A DNA stretch of 64,000 nucleotides from UBA1181 sp045600225 (GCA_045600225.1 JAZRXL010000068.1:1-64000); one strand, 5' to 3'. Positions 23,349-32,767 are shown, numbered from the stretch's first letter. Notes: a model not told the origin generated them from the sequence alone. Translations and numbers: made by a program.

Positions 23349-25064
23349 ATGAAAAGAACATTGTTTATATTCCTATTTATAGGTTCGTTGTTGAATGTGT
23401 CTGCTGCATTAGTGCAACAGAGTCTTTGTTATGCAGATTCATTAGAATCAGTGAGTAATCCAGGTTGTGGCTTCTATCGAACACAAGGATGTCATTTTAC
23501 TACGTCTGGGAATAAGGCGGTGAATTCATGGGGAAATATAGCCCATCTTAGAATGGATATATCAGAGTTCTCTGATAAGGCAATGATGCGCATAGAAGAG
23601 GGCACTAACGACACTGTTTGGGGTGTCTCGCAACCTTTGACGCAAGATGCATTGGATGCTTTTGCCATGACATTGGAGAATGTTCGCACCCGAGGAGCAA
23701 TGGCTGTTGTTCGCTTCTCTTATGATCCTTGGTTTGCTGGGAAAGCGAAGAGTGATCCTGAACAGGAGGTGATTTTAGGTCATTTGAAACAGATTGCTGA
23801 GGTATATGCGCAGTATACAGATGTGATTCTGTTTGTTGAACTGGGTATGTATGGCAGTTGGGGAGAGATGCATTCTAGCAATGTGGGATCCAACAAAAAT
23901 ATTGCAGAGGCGCTTCAAACACTTCTTGTAGCGACACCTCCTGAAATAAAAATTGGAGTTAGGCGTCCTGATATCATTGCGTGGTGGTTAGGTGTTAACG
24001 ACGAATCCAATTATTCAGGTTTCGATATCCATTCCGATTTGTTTCAACAAAAGGCTCTTGCAAAAGGTGATACGATGTATCGTGTCGGAATGTACAATGA
24101 TGGATATTTAGGATCGAATAGTGATTTGGGTACTATAGGAATGGGTTCGTCAGGTCATCAGCTTACTCGTGAGATGATGGTTTCTTGGTTGGAGAAATAT
24201 TCTATAAATACTCCTTATGGTGGTGAGTTGGTGGCAAACTATAATGGAGATCATCCAATTAATACGCCCACCTATCTTTCTCAGGAGGGCTTTAGAACTC
24301 ATACATCTTATTTGAATTATGAATGGCATCAGCCTACCATATTGTCTTGGAAAGATTCCATCTTCCATGGTGAGGACGGGGAATATTACGGAAAGAGTGG
24401 ATATACTTATGTTGAAAACCATTTGGGCTATCGCTATATATTGCGTGATGCCTATGTTCAGGATACAGTTTTTAACAATGTCTTGAATCTAAGGTTAAAG
24501 GTACAAAATGTGGGATTTGGAAATTTAACATCGGAGAAAAAACTAACATTTGTGTTGAAGAGTGAAGGACAAGTGTTTGAGCTTCCGTCTGAGGATCCTA
24601 TCTCTGCGATGAAGTGGTTTTCAAAGGACACGAATATTGTTGAAACAAACCTTGTATTGCCATCAGATTTGATGGATGATGAGTATGAGGTTTATCTTCG
24701 TTTATCTGAGTATGGAAATATGGATAGTGATAAGAACTATCATTGTATCCAGTTTGGAAACCCTTCATCCCAGTATGATAAAACAATGGGAGCAAATAAG
24801 GTAGGTAAGTTTACATTGAATAGAAGCGTTTCAACGTCCGCTACTATTGTACCATCTGCTATTATTGCTTATACCATAGAGGATGGTGTCTTGCATTTGG
24901 ATGCAGGAACCTCTGTAACGATTTATTCTTGCGATGGAAGATTGTTATATAAAACGGATGATGAAACCAATATAGACTTAAAATCTTTTAAAGAGAATTT
25001 GTTTCTCGTTACCTTGGTTAGGGGTTGCGATCGATATGTCTTTAAATTAATGAAGGACTTTTAA
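23349..25064 (+). CDS. Secreted DUF4874/DUF4832 protein
   Basis: The 571-residue product has a signal peptide (cleavage near VSAA) and the DUF4874 start SNPGCGFYRTQG, typical of a family with a TIM-barrel fold like glycoside hydrolases: HLRMDISEFS, AVVRFSYDPW, VILFVELGMYGSWGEMHSS (Glu residues that could be catalytic). DUF4832 follows: YNDGYLGSNSDLGT, then a beta-sandwich region. The final 60 residues (VTIYSCDGRLLYKTDD…FLVTLVRGCDRYVFKLMKD) resemble a T9SS sorting domain. Sugar-related activity is plausible from the fold but unproven. The last 23 bases overlap the end of the convergent MATE gene. Confidence 0.82.
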   Translation: MKRTLFIFLFIGSLLNVSAALVQQSLCYADSLESVSNPGCGFYRTQGCHFTTSGNKAVNSWGNIAHLRMDISEFSDKAMMRIEEGTNDTVWGVSQPLTQDALDAFAMTLENVRTRGAMAVVRFSYDPWFAGKAKSDPEQEVILGHLKQIAEVYAQYTDVILFVELGMYGSWGEMHSSNVGSNKNIAEALQTLLVATPPEIKIGVRRPDIIAWWLGVNDESNYSGFDIHSDLFQQKALAKGDTMYRVGMYNDGYLGSNSDLGTIGMGSSGHQLTREMMVSWLEKYSINTPYGGELVANYNGDHPINTPTYLSQEGFRTHTSYLNYEWHQPTILSWKDSIFHGEDGEYYGKSGYTYVENHLGYRYILRDAYVQDTVFNNVLNLRLKVQNVGFGNLTSEKKLTFVLKSEGQVFELPSEDPISAMKWFSKDTNIVETNLVLPSDLMDDEYEVYLRLSEYGNMDSDKNYHCIQFGNPSSQYDKTMGANKVGKFTLNRSVSTSATIVPSAIIAYTIEDGVLHLDAGTSVTIYSCDGRLLYKTDDETNIDLKSFKENLFLVTLVRGCDRYVFKLMKDF

Positions 25065-26337
25065 TCTTGAAATAGATAGCTTGGACAATACCTCTGGCAA
25101 ATAGATAGGAGAGGAAAGCAATCCATAGTCCATCGTTCCCTATAGAGTCGATAAGAAGGTTGTAGATTGAAAAGAAAAGAATAGTTGCAAAAAACATGGA
25201 GATCACCATTCCTTTAGCCATGGTTGCTCCTACCATTATTCCATCCCATAGAAAGGCAGAAAAACCACAGATGGGTATTGCAATTACCCATGGAAGAAAG
25301 TCTAGCGATGCGGATATTACGTTTGTTTCGTTTGTAAGAAGATGGAGAAAGTTCTCTGTATACAACCCGTATAATGTGGTGAATATTGCAACTAATGCTA
25401 TTCCCCAGACCAATATGTACTTAATAGATAACGAAAGGTTTTCTCTGTCTTTTGCTCCGATATATCTTCCTGTAAGTGCTTCTCCTGCATAAGCAAACCC
25501 ATCAGTAAAGTATGAGAAGATGGAAAAGAATTGCATTAGGAGTGTGTTGACGGCTAAAAGCATAGTACCTTGTTTTGCTCCTGCCAATGTGAAGAAGGTT
25601 GTGACTGCGGTAAGACACAAGGTCCGTATAGCAATTCCTCCATTAAGAGAGGTGAATCTCCTTAATTTTTGAGTGTAAAATATTTCCTCTTTTTTAATAT
25701 AAGGGACAAGATTGCTGTATTTATGTTTCCAAAGGAATATGGCTATCAGAATGCCACAATATTGCGAGAGGAGAGTCCCTAATGCAACACCCATAAGACC
25801 GAGTTGGAATACGAAGACAAACAGTAGACTACAGATAATGTTTATTACATTGATGGAAATGGCAATAATCATAGGATAGATGGAGTTCTGCATTCCGATA
25901 AACCATCCTTTTATACTATACATGCACATCACTGCAGGTGCTCCTAATATGCAGATGTTTAGGTAGATTAATGCAGCGTTCTCCACCTCTTCGGTGGTAT
26001 TCATGTATGCGAAAGCAAACTCCTTAACAATACTCTTGATTAGGAATATAAGTATGCATGCAAATAAGGATACGGTGATGGAGCGGAAAAGAATATTGAC
26101 GCATTCAGGTAGATTCTTTGCTCCAAACGATTGTGCGGTCAACCCACTTGTACCCATTCGAAGGAATCCGAAATTCCAGTACAGCATATTAATAAGTGTG
26201 CCACCTACAGAGATGGCACAAATATAAGCTGCATCGCCTAAATGACCAACAATGGCGAGATCGACTAAACTTAGTAGGGGAACCGTTATGTTGGTAGCGA
26301 TAGCGGGTATCGCAATTCTTAGAATCTTTCGATTCAT
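25042..26337 (-). CDS. MATE family efflux transporter
   Basis: The 431-residue protein has 12 predicted helices in two related halves; the first opens IAIPAIATNITVPLLSLVDLAIVGHLGD, the standard MATE start (DinF-like branch), and GTLINMLYWNFGFLRMGTSGLTAQSFGA follows. It exports drugs or metabolites in exchange for Na+ or H+. It begins 7 bases after the DUF2147 stop, so the two share a transcript. Its 3' end overlaps the opposite-strand DUF4832 gene by 23 bases with no terminator between them. Confidence 0.9.
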   Translation of the reverse strand: MNRKILRIAIPAIATNITVPLLSLVDLAIVGHLGDAAYICAISVGGTLINMLYWNFGFLRMGTSGLTAQSFGAKNLPECVNILFRSITVSLFACILIFLIKSIVKEFAFAYMNTTEEVENAALIYLNICILGAPAVMCMYSIKGWFIGMQNSIYPMIIAISINVINIICSLLFVFVFQLGLMGVALGTLLSQYCGILIAIFLWKHKYSNLVPYIKKEEIFYTQKLRRFTSLNGGIAIRTLCLTAVTTFFTLAGAKQGTMLLAVNTLLMQFFSIFSYFTDGFAYAGEALTGRYIGAKDRENLSLSIKYILVWGIALVAIFTTLYGLYTENFLHLLTNETNVISASLDFLPWVIAIPICGFSAFLWDGIMVGATMAKGMVISMFFATILFFSIYNLLIDSIGNDGLWIAFLSYLFARGIVQAIYFKIKSPSLI

Positions 26338-26344
26338 AAAGAGG

Positions 26345-26785
26345 TTATTCTTTTAGTTTCTTCCAGTATACGGTTTGACTGAAGATACCCCAAGAACCTT
26401 TTACAGCAAGAGTCTCTGCATCTTTGAATTTAACCTCTACATCAAAGAACTTACCTCTGGTTGGATCGTATATTTTACCATCCTTCCATACATTATCCTT
26501 GTATGTCAAACTTTTAATAAGTACGATTTGGTCGGCACGGGTGTTTTGTTTGCTTACATCTGGATTCTTTTTGTCCACACGTAGTTTGCCCTCTTTGTCA
26601 TACATTTTCTCCATCCAGAACACTTGGAACTTATATGTATTGTCTGCGTTCTTTGTTACGCGAACCTTCGATTTGTCTCCTCCGTGTTCAAGGAAGTATA
26701 CGCCCAATAGTTTGTCAGCGCCAGCTTGTGCAAAACTTGCCGAAGTGATAATGCAAGCTATTAAAAATAAAAATACTTTCTTCAT
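26345..26785 (-). CDS. DUF2147 secreted protein
   Basis: The 146-residue product has a signal peptide (cleavage near SFAQ) and a DUF2147 beta-barrel: LLGVYFLEHGGDKSKVRVTK, GKIYDPTRGKFFDVEVKF, VKGSWGIFSQTVYWKK. Family members are lipocalin-like periplasmic proteins of unknown ligand. It precedes the MATE gene by 7 bases. Its -7 box lies within the terminator of the gene upstream. Confidence 0.85.
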   Translation of the reverse strand: MKKVFLFLIACIITSASFAQAGADKLLGVYFLEHGGDKSKVRVTKNADNTYKFQVFWMEKMYDKEGKLRVDKKNPDVSKQNTRADQIVLIKSLTYKDNVWKDGKIYDPTRGKFFDVEVKFKDAETLAVKGSWGIFSQTVYWKKLKE

Positions 26786-26802
26786 TTGTCGATTGGTTAA
26801 AA

Positions 26803-26833
26803 AAAGGGAAGCAAAGTTAATTGCATCCCTTTT
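26803..26833 (-). terminator. Terminator of the T9SS gene, overlapping the next promoter
   Basis: AAAGGGAAGCAA (26803-26814) pairs with TTGCATCCCTTT (26821-26832) with one mismatch; the minus strand then runs into T8. It ends the gene at 26855. The -7 box of the DUF2147 gene (26812-26819) lies in its stem and loop. Confidence 0.75.
26812..26819 (-). promoter_or_regulatory. -7 promoter box of the DUF2147-MATE operon
   Basis: Minus strand TAACTTTG fits TAnnTTTG, 26 bases before the ATG at 26785. It lies inside the terminator hairpin of the upstream gene. Confidence 0.5.
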
Positions 26834-26854
26834 AATATGATTAAGAAATACAAA

Positions 26855-27901
26855 TTACATTCCTGACTTTAACATCTTGTTTGCATAAACCTTTCCGTCT
26901 ACTTTGATGCTTAAAGTGTAAGTGCCTGGGAATAGACCAGATGTTTCAAAGTCGTATGCGTATTGACCTGCTTGCAAGTTGTCGTTGAAAAGTTTCATGA
27001 CAACTTTTCCTCTCAAGTCCAAAATGTCGATAATAACCTTTGCATCCTTGTCTAGGTTGAATGCTACATTCAAAGACTCTGCGAATGGGTTTGGAGTAGC
27101 AAGATAGTTGAATGCGGAAATCTCTGCTTTTGCAGACTTCTTCTTTTCAACTTGGATTGCATCGTTCTTGTAAACTGCAGGCTTCTCCATATACATTGCT
27201 GTAAATTTAGAGTTGCTGCATTTGCATCCGCTTTGTGGAATGTACTCTTGCTCAACTGTGATGATGATAGGGTAGCGAGCACCTTCTGCGAAGTATTGAT
27301 ATCTGATAGACTTAACTTGGTAAGTTGAGTTACCATAGTTCTCTGTGTATGTCTTGTCAACCTTAACACGAAGAACATTGTAGTAAGTGTTTCCATCAGG
27401 GAGAATCAATGTACCCCAAGCATCAGCCTTTGTGATGTAACTTCCATCAAAATAGCTAGTGTGGTTTCCTGTTGTTGTAGAACCCGAGTATGCACCTGTT
27501 TTCGCATCTTGGTAAGAGAATGGGAACATAAGGTCAACGATTGGCTCGTCAAGAGTCATTGTTGTGTTTTTGCTTTGAAGTCCGAAATATCTCTTCTCGC
27601 TATTAGTGATTTCAAACAAAGTGTTCTTTTCTCCACCTTCATCGCAACTCAATCTATATCCTTCAGACGATGTGTTTAGTAAATCCTCTTCCTGGTTAAT
27701 ATAGAAATCCTTGACAATTTTTGACTTTGAGAAATCCCATACTTGGTTGGCACCAGCATTCGATTGCTCTACATACTCTATTTGTTTCATATTTCTGTAG
27801 TCCCCTTTCCTCAATCCGTTTGCATCGAATGACAAACTGTATTGAGCAAAACATCCTGTTGTTAGCGCTAAAGCGGCTGAAATCGTAATTAATTTTCTCA
27901 T
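26855..27901 (-). CDS. Secreted protein with T9SS type A sorting domain
   Basis: The 348-residue product has a signal peptide (cleavage near CFAQ) and a beta-rich body with no recognised catalytic motif. The C-terminal 80 residues are a clear T9SS type A domain: YLATPNPFAESLNVAFNLDKD, VIIDILDLRGKVV, QAGQYAYDFETSGLFPGTYTLSI, and VYANKMLK. It is exported to the surface by the type IX system. A -7 box TAAATTTG lies at 27930-27937 (minus), and a terminator follows the gene, so it is a single transcript. Confidence 0.85.
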   Translation of the reverse strand: MRKLITISAALALTTGCFAQYSLSFDANGLRKGDYRNMKQIEYVEQSNAGANQVWDFSKSKIVKDFYINQEEDLLNTSSEGYRLSCDEGGEKNTLFEITNSEKRYFGLQSKNTTMTLDEPIVDLMFPFSYQDAKTGAYSGSTTTGNHTSYFDGSYITKADAWGTLILPDGNTYYNVLRVKVDKTYTENYGNSTYQVKSIRYQYFAEGARYPIIITVEQEYIPQSGCKCSNSKFTAMYMEKPAVYKNDAIQVEKKKSAKAEISAFNYLATPNPFAESLNVAFNLDKDAKVIIDILDLRGKVVMKLFNDNLQAGQYAYDFETSGLFPGTYTLSIKVDGKVYANKMLKSGM

Positions 27902-27929
27902 TTTGTATCTAATTTTTAAGAGTTTGTCT

Positions 27930-27937
27930 CAAATTTA
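27930..27937 (-). promoter_or_regulatory. -7 promoter box of the T9SS gene
   Basis: Minus strand TAAATTTG, 28 bases before the start at 27901; no clear -33 box. Confidence 0.45.
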
Positions 27938-27992
27938 AAATCGTTTGTAAAGATAGGTAAAAAAAATGAAAAATGTCGTGTTCGCAACCTAA

Positions 27993-28643
27993 TTATTTTA
28001 CATCTTCCTCTCCTTTTATATGGGGTAGGCCAATCTGATACTTCACTGCAATGATTCTCGTCAGGGCCACACTAGATGCGCAGATTATTTGCGAAAGTGT
28101 TCCGCCACCTATGGTTTTGTCGCATATATAATACACGATACCTCCTATAATACAGGCGATTGCATATATCTCTTTCCTGAAAATTAAAGGTATTTGGTTA
28201 ATGAAAATATCTCTAATAATACCTCCTGCTGCACCTGTGATCGTTCCCATGATAATGGCAACCCAGAATGGGTAGTGACATTCCAATGTTTTATCAATAC
28301 CTACTACGGTAAATAGTGCGAGTCCAATGGTGTCGAAGATGAAAAAGGTGTTGTTTAGGTGGATTAGATGTTTGCGGAAAACAATGACGAAAACAAGTGC
28401 AATGGCAGTCCATATCATGTAACTGGAACTGAGCATCCAAAACGGAGTTAGGTCTAAACATAAATCACGAATAGTTCCTCCTCCAATGGCGGTAACTAAT
28501 CCGACAACATAAGCTCCGAAAAGGTCGAAGTCTTTACCTGCAGCTAATCGGATGCCACTAATGGCAAAGGCGAATGTTCCTACGTATTCCAATATTAGCG
28601 TAAACCATTCGTGACTGATATGCAAATTGCTAATCCAATCCAT
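27993..28643 (-). CDS. TRIC-type cation channel family protein (UPF0126/YadS)
   Basis: The 216-residue membrane protein has seven helices arranged as two repeats, each with the glycine-rich GGGxxRD motif: AIGGGTIRDLCLD near residue 55 and GAAGGIIRDIFIN near residue 142. Prokaryotic TRIC proteins form trimeric K+/cation channels. Its start overlaps the MerR gene end by 14 bases, making it the last gene of an M23-MerR-TRIC operon. Confidence 0.9.
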   Translation of the reverse strand: MDWISNLHISHEWFTLILEYVGTFAFAISGIRLAAGKDFDLFGAYVVGLVTAIGGGTIRDLCLDLTPFWMLSSSYMIWTAIALVFVIVFRKHLIHLNNTFFIFDTIGLALFTVVGIDKTLECHYPFWVAIIMGTITGAAGGIIRDIFINQIPLIFRKEIYAIACIIGGIVYYICDKTIGGGTLSQIICASSVALTRIIAVKYQIGLPHIKGEEDVK

Positions 28644-29010
28644 TGCTTTCTTCCGAAATGTTTAAATTGTGATCAAACGCTTTTCTCAGATATTGAATTT
28701 CTGATTTGATGTGTTGTAATTTTAATACTATTTCGTGTTTTTTCTCAATTCCTGCTTTGTCTTCTTTCAAGAGTTTTTTTGCACCTTCAATAGTCAGTTT
28801 CCTCTCTTTGAGGAGGTAGATGACCAATTGTATGTTTTGAATCTCCTTTTTTGTATACTGGCGTGTCCCCCCCTTGCTTTTCTTTGGTTCGGTAAATGGG
28901 AAGTCTTTCTCCCAGAACCTAATTGTAGATTCGGTAATATCCAGCATCTGAGCCACTTCACTAATGGAGTAGTACAGTTTACGCTCGTCGAGAGGATGGT
29001 TTTCAGTCAT
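28630..29010 (-). CDS. MerR family transcriptional regulator
   Basis: From ATG 29010 (MTENHPLDERKLYYSI) the protein has 126 residues; an ATG four codons upstream (29022) is also possible. The N-terminal winged helix-turn-helix reads YYSISEVAQMLDITESTIRFWEKDF and GGTRQYTKKEI, typical of MerR. The C-terminal half is a coiled coil without an effector domain, as in the short Bacteroidetes MerR proteins that are found beside this M23 peptidase. It overlaps the M23 gene by 8 bases and the channel gene by 14. The target is unknown. Confidence 0.88.
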   Translation of the reverse strand: MTENHPLDERKLYYSISEVAQMLDITESTIRFWEKDFPFTEPKKSKGGTRQYTKKEIQNIQLVIYLLKERKLTIEGAKKLLKEDKAGIEKKHEIVLKLQHIKSEIQYLRKAFDHNLNISEESNGLD

Positions 29011-29974
29011 ACACATTTCCATTGTTGGAAGTGATTCGAATCATCTCGTCGTATTGTTCAGGAGACAAGTCGATGTAGTAGAAATTTCTTGGGTCTGTAA
29101 CCTTGTCTCGGAAATGAACTTCGTAGTGAAGGTGAGGACCTGTAGATTTTCCTGTATTACCCATATAGGCGATCACATCGCCTCTGTTTACCTTTGAACC
29201 CACGCGTAGGTTCTTAACATATTTGTCGAGGTGGCCATACAATGTTTTGTAGCCATATCCATGGTCCAGAATCACAGTGTTTCCGTATCCTTGCATCCAC
29301 CCTTGGTGCACAATTGTAGCCTTTCCCGTAGCATAGATTTCTGTTCCGACATTGCCGGAAAAATCCATTCCTGCGTGGAACTTAGGTGTTTTGTAAATAG
29401 GGTCTATTCGCACTCCAAAACCAGATGCCATTCTTTTCAAATCCTTATTGGTAACGGGTTGTATAGCAGGTATGCATAAAAGCATCTCTTCTTTGTTGCG
29501 AACTAGATTTACAACTTCGTCGAAAGAGACGGATTGTATGTACAACTGTCTCTTGATGTCGTCTAGTTTTGCGGTTGTTTGAGCCGCAATCTCAGAGTTG
29601 GATTTGTCTCTAATGTCGTTGTATTTTCCTTTGGAACGGTTTAGCCTTCGGATGCTGCTTGCAACGGGTTCCGCTTGAACCACTGCACGATAAAGATGGT
29701 TGTCTCTTTGCTCTATATCGGTTAGCACCTCTTGCATTTCATCCAATTGCGATGCAAGGAGCTTGTATTGAGCCTCCAATTCGGCGTTCTCGCTTTTCAG
29801 TTCCTTTTCGTGAGGAGAATCGATGAAGAGGGCAAATACGATGAAAAAGGCCAATCCAACCAATAAACCACTCAATAAGTGGGAAATGAAACTTCCAAAT
29901 CTGTGTTTTATGGTATTATCAATCCTTTCAAACGAAAGTGTTTTCGGATTGAATTGAAATTTTGCTTTTGCCAT
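29003..29974 (-). CDS. Membrane-anchored M23 peptidase
   Basis: ATG 29974 (MAKAKFQFNPKTLSFERI) gives 323 residues and the N-terminus seen in Bacteroidetes orthologues; the frame could start three codons upstream. One membrane helix (about 33-52) is followed by a coiled coil (about 57-95) and a C-terminal LytM domain: FHAGMDFSG (HxxxD), YGHLDKYVKN and GPHLHYEVHF (HxH), all zinc ligands present. It cuts peptidoglycan peptide cross-links or acts in cell shape. Divergent from alaS with its -7 box at 30003-30010. Confidence 0.9.
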   Translation of the reverse strand: MAKAKFQFNPKTLSFERIDNTIKHRFGSFISHLLSGLLVGLAFFIVFALFIDSPHEKELKSENAELEAQYKLLASQLDEMQEVLTDIEQRDNHLYRAVVQAEPVASSIRRLNRSKGKYNDIRDKSNSEIAAQTTAKLDDIKRQLYIQSVSFDEVVNLVRNKEEMLLCIPAIQPVTNKDLKRMASGFGVRIDPIYKTPKFHAGMDFSGNVGTEIYATGKATIVHQGWMQGYGNTVILDHGYGYKTLYGHLDKYVKNLRVGSKVNRGDVIAYMGNTGKSTGPHLHYEVHFRDKVTDPRNFYYIDLSPEQYDEMIRITSNNGNVYD

Positions 29975-30002
29975 TTTGAACAAATTCTTTTATTTTACAT
30001 CG

Positions 30003-30010
30003 CAAAGGTA
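30003..30010 (-). promoter_or_regulatory. -7 promoter box of the M23-MerR-TRIC operon
   Basis: Minus strand TACCTTTG fits TAnnTTTG and lies 28 bases before the start at 29974; no clear -33 element. Confidence 0.5.
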
Positions 30011-30031
30011 ATTTTTTTTGTAGAAAAATAC

Positions 30032-30039
30032 TAATTTTG
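30032..30039 (+). promoter_or_regulatory. -7 promoter box of alaS
   Basis: TAATTTTG fits the consensus, 24 bases before ATG 30064. It overlaps the first codon of the longer alaS frame at 30037, which supports the downstream start. Confidence 0.55.
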
Positions 30040-30063
30040 CGTTTCAGAATAATTATATTTAAG

Positions 30064-32676
30064 ATGTTAACAGCAAAAGAAATTCGAAAATCATTTACCG
30101 ATTTTTTCGCATCGAAAGGACATACAATTGTTCCTTCTGCGCCTATGGTGGTAAAGAATGACCCTACATTGATGTTCACCAATGCAGGTATGAATCAGTT
30201 TAAAGATATATTCTTGGGTAATCAACCTCGTAAGTATCCTCGTGTCGCGGACTCGCAAAAGTGTTTGCGTGTGAGCGGAAAGCACAACGATTTGGAAGAG
30301 GTAGGTTTGGATACATATCACCACACTATGTTCGAGATGTTGGGTAACTGGTCTTTCGGAGATTATTTCAAGAAAGAGGCGATTTCTTGGGCGTGGGAAT
30401 ATCTTGTTGATGTTTTGAAATTGGATCCAAACCGTTTGTATGCTACTGTATTTGAGGGTAGTGCAGACGACAACTTAGGACGTGATGATGAAGCAGCCGA
30501 AATTTGGGCTCAATTCTTGCCAAAAGATAGAATCATCAATGGTAATAAGCACGATAACTTCTGGGAAATGGGTGATACAGGACCATGTGGACCATGTTCT
30601 GAGATTCACATCGACCTTCGTGATGATGATGAACGAGCAAAAGTTCCTGGAGTTGAGTTGGTAAACAAAGATAATCCTCAAGTTATTGAAATCTGGAACA
30701 ATGTGTTTATGCAATTCAATCGTAAGGCAGATGGCTCGTTGGAGTCTCTTCCTGCAAAGCATGTTGATACAGGTATGGGATTTGAGCGTCTTTGTATGGC
30801 ATTACAAGGAAAGAAATCAAATTACGATACAGATGTTTTCCAACCTATTATTAAGGAGATTGGAAAGATCGCAGGTTGTGAATATGGACAAAAGAAAGAG
30901 CAGGATATTGCAATGCGTGTAATCGCAGACCATATTCGTACTATCGCATTCTCTATCACAGACGGTCAGTTGCCTTCTAATGCAAAGGCTGGTTATGTGA
31001 TCCGTCGTATTTTGCGTCGTGCTGTTCGTTATGGATATACATTCTTAGGTCAGCGCTCTGCATTTATGTATAAATTGATCCCTGCATTGATTGATAGCAT
31101 GGGTGATGCTTATCCTGAGTTGATTGCACAACAATCATTGGTTGTGAAGGTGATCAAGGAAGAAGAGGAGTCTTTCCTTCGTACTTTGGAGACTGGTATC
31201 CGTTTGTTGGATAAGGTGATGAGTGATACAAAAGCATCTGGTAAGACTGAGATTTCAGGTAAGGATGGCTTTACTTTGTATGATACTTTCGGATTCCCAT
31301 TGGATTTGACAGAGTTGATCCTTCGTGAGAATGGAATGACTGTTAATGAGGAGGAGTTCAATGCAGAGATGCAAAAACAAAAGGAGCGTGCCCGTAATGC
31401 AGCTTCTGTTGAGACTGGAGACTGGGTTACTCTTCGTGAGGGTGAATCAAGTTTCATTGGATATGATTTCTTGGAATCGGATGTAGAAATCCTACGATAT
31501 AGAAAAATTAAGCAAAAGAATACAGAGTTGTACCAAGTCGTATTTGATAAGACTCCTTTCTATGCAGAAATGGGAGGTCAGATGGGTGACTCTGGATGCA
31601 TCGAGGCTGATGGTGTTAAGTATGAAATCATAGATACAAAGAAAGAGAACAATCTTTCTGTTCATTTGATGAAGAGCATGCCCGCCGATCCGTCTGCTTC
31701 ATTCCATGCAATGGTAGATGTAGAGAAGCGTCAAGCTACTGCTTGCAACCATACTGCTACTCACATCTTGGATTATGCATTGCGTCAGGTCTTGGGTACA
31801 CACGTAGAACAAAAGGGATCTTTGGTATCTGCCGACTCTTTACGTTTCGACTTCTCTCACTTCCAAAAAGTGACAGACGAGGAACTTCGTCAGGTTGAGA
31901 AGATTGCTAATGCTATGGTTCGTCAGAATATTCCTTTGGAAGAGTTCCGTGATATGCCAATCCAACAGGCAAGAGATATGGGTGCTATGGCATTGTTTGG
32001 CGAAAAGTATGGCGATACAGTTCGTATGATCAAATATGGTCCATCAATGGAGCTTTGTGGTGGTACACACGTGAAATCTACTGGAGAGATTGGTATGATT
32101 CGTATCATGATGGAGACTTCTGTTGCTGCCGGTGTTCGTCGTATCGAAGCTATCTCTGCTGCTAAAGTAGAGGAGTTGATGAATCAACAACAAGATATGA
32201 TGCGCGACCTGAAGAGCTTCTTTAATAACACTCCTAACTTGGTTCAATCTATTAAGAAGACAATTGAGGAGAACGCTGATTTGAAGAAGGTGGTTGATAC
32301 TTTTGTGCAAGAGAAGGTGTTGAGAATGCGTGATGAGTTGATCGCAGAAGCCCAAGATAAAGGCTCTTGCAAGTTGATCGCTGTTAAGGGAGATTACGCT
32401 CCTGAGTTTGTTAAGTCGGTTGCTTTCCAAATTCGCAATGTGATGAACGAGAAATTAGTATTCTTGGCTGCGACAAGTATGGAAGGAAAGCCAATGTTGA
32501 CCGTTGCTTTATCTGATGATATGGTGGCAGCAGGCATGAATGCAACACAGATTGTGAGAGATGCTGCTAAGGAAATCCAAGGTGGTGGAGGTGGTCAACC
32601 ATTCTTTGCTCAAGCAGGAGGAAAGAACTTGGCTGGCTTGGAGAAAGCATTTGAAGTTTTGAATAGCAAGATTTAA
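30064..32676 (+). CDS. alaS: Alanyl-tRNA synthetase
   Basis: The start MLTAKEIRKSFTDFF at 30064 gives 870 residues and the conserved N-terminus; the frame from 30037 would include the promoter. Class II motifs (FTNAGMNQFKDIFLG, then RVADSQKCLRVSGKHNDLEEVG) are intact, as are the editing-domain zinc ligands CNHTATHILDYAL and MELCGGTHVKSTGEI and the C-terminal DHHA1 oligomerisation domain (AAKEIQGGGGGQPFFAQAGG). It charges tRNA-Ala and clears Ser/Gly mischarging. Single transcript, ended by a strong hairpin at 32729. Confidence 0.97.
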   Translation: MLTAKEIRKSFTDFFASKGHTIVPSAPMVVKNDPTLMFTNAGMNQFKDIFLGNQPRKYPRVADSQKCLRVSGKHNDLEEVGLDTYHHTMFEMLGNWSFGDYFKKEAISWAWEYLVDVLKLDPNRLYATVFEGSADDNLGRDDEAAEIWAQFLPKDRIINGNKHDNFWEMGDTGPCGPCSEIHIDLRDDDERAKVPGVELVNKDNPQVIEIWNNVFMQFNRKADGSLESLPAKHVDTGMGFERLCMALQGKKSNYDTDVFQPIIKEIGKIAGCEYGQKKEQDIAMRVIADHIRTIAFSITDGQLPSNAKAGYVIRRILRRAVRYGYTFLGQRSAFMYKLIPALIDSMGDAYPELIAQQSLVVKVIKEEEESFLRTLETGIRLLDKVMSDTKASGKTEISGKDGFTLYDTFGFPLDLTELILRENGMTVNEEEFNAEMQKQKERARNAASVETGDWVTLREGESSFIGYDFLESDVEILRYRKIKQKNTELYQVVFDKTPFYAEMGGQMGDSGCIEADGVKYEIIDTKKENNLSVHLMKSMPADPSASFHAMVDVEKRQATACNHTATHILDYALRQVLGTHVEQKGSLVSADSLRFDFSHFQKVTDEELRQVEKIANAMVRQNIPLEEFRDMPIQQARDMGAMALFGEKYGDTVRMIKYGPSMELCGGTHVKSTGEIGMIRIMMETSVAAGVRRIEAISAAKVEELMNQQQDMMRDLKSFFNNTPNLVQSIKKTIEENADLKKVVDTFVQEKVLRMRDELIAEAQDKGSCKLIAVKGDYAPEFVKSVAFQIRNVMNEKLVFLAATSMEGKPMLTVALSDDMVAAGMNATQIVRDAAKEIQGGGGGQPFFAQAGGKNLAGLEKAFEVLNSKI

Positions 32677-32728
32677 TTGATGTTCTGAAGATGTAGGACC
32701 CAGTCCTATATTGCTGAATACACATACG

Positions 32729-32760
32729 AAAAGGCATCGCATTGATTTGCGATGCCTTTT
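32729..32760 (+). terminator. Terminator of alaS
   Basis: AAAAGGCATCGCA (32729-32741) pairs perfectly with TGCGATGCCTTTT (32748-32760) around a 6-base loop. Confidence 0.9.
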
Positions 32761-32767
32761 TAGTAAT

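Noticed and set aside
30037..30063. Upstream start for alaS
   Set aside because: The first codons lie on the -7 box at 30032-30039; conserved homologous sequence begins at MLTAKEIR.
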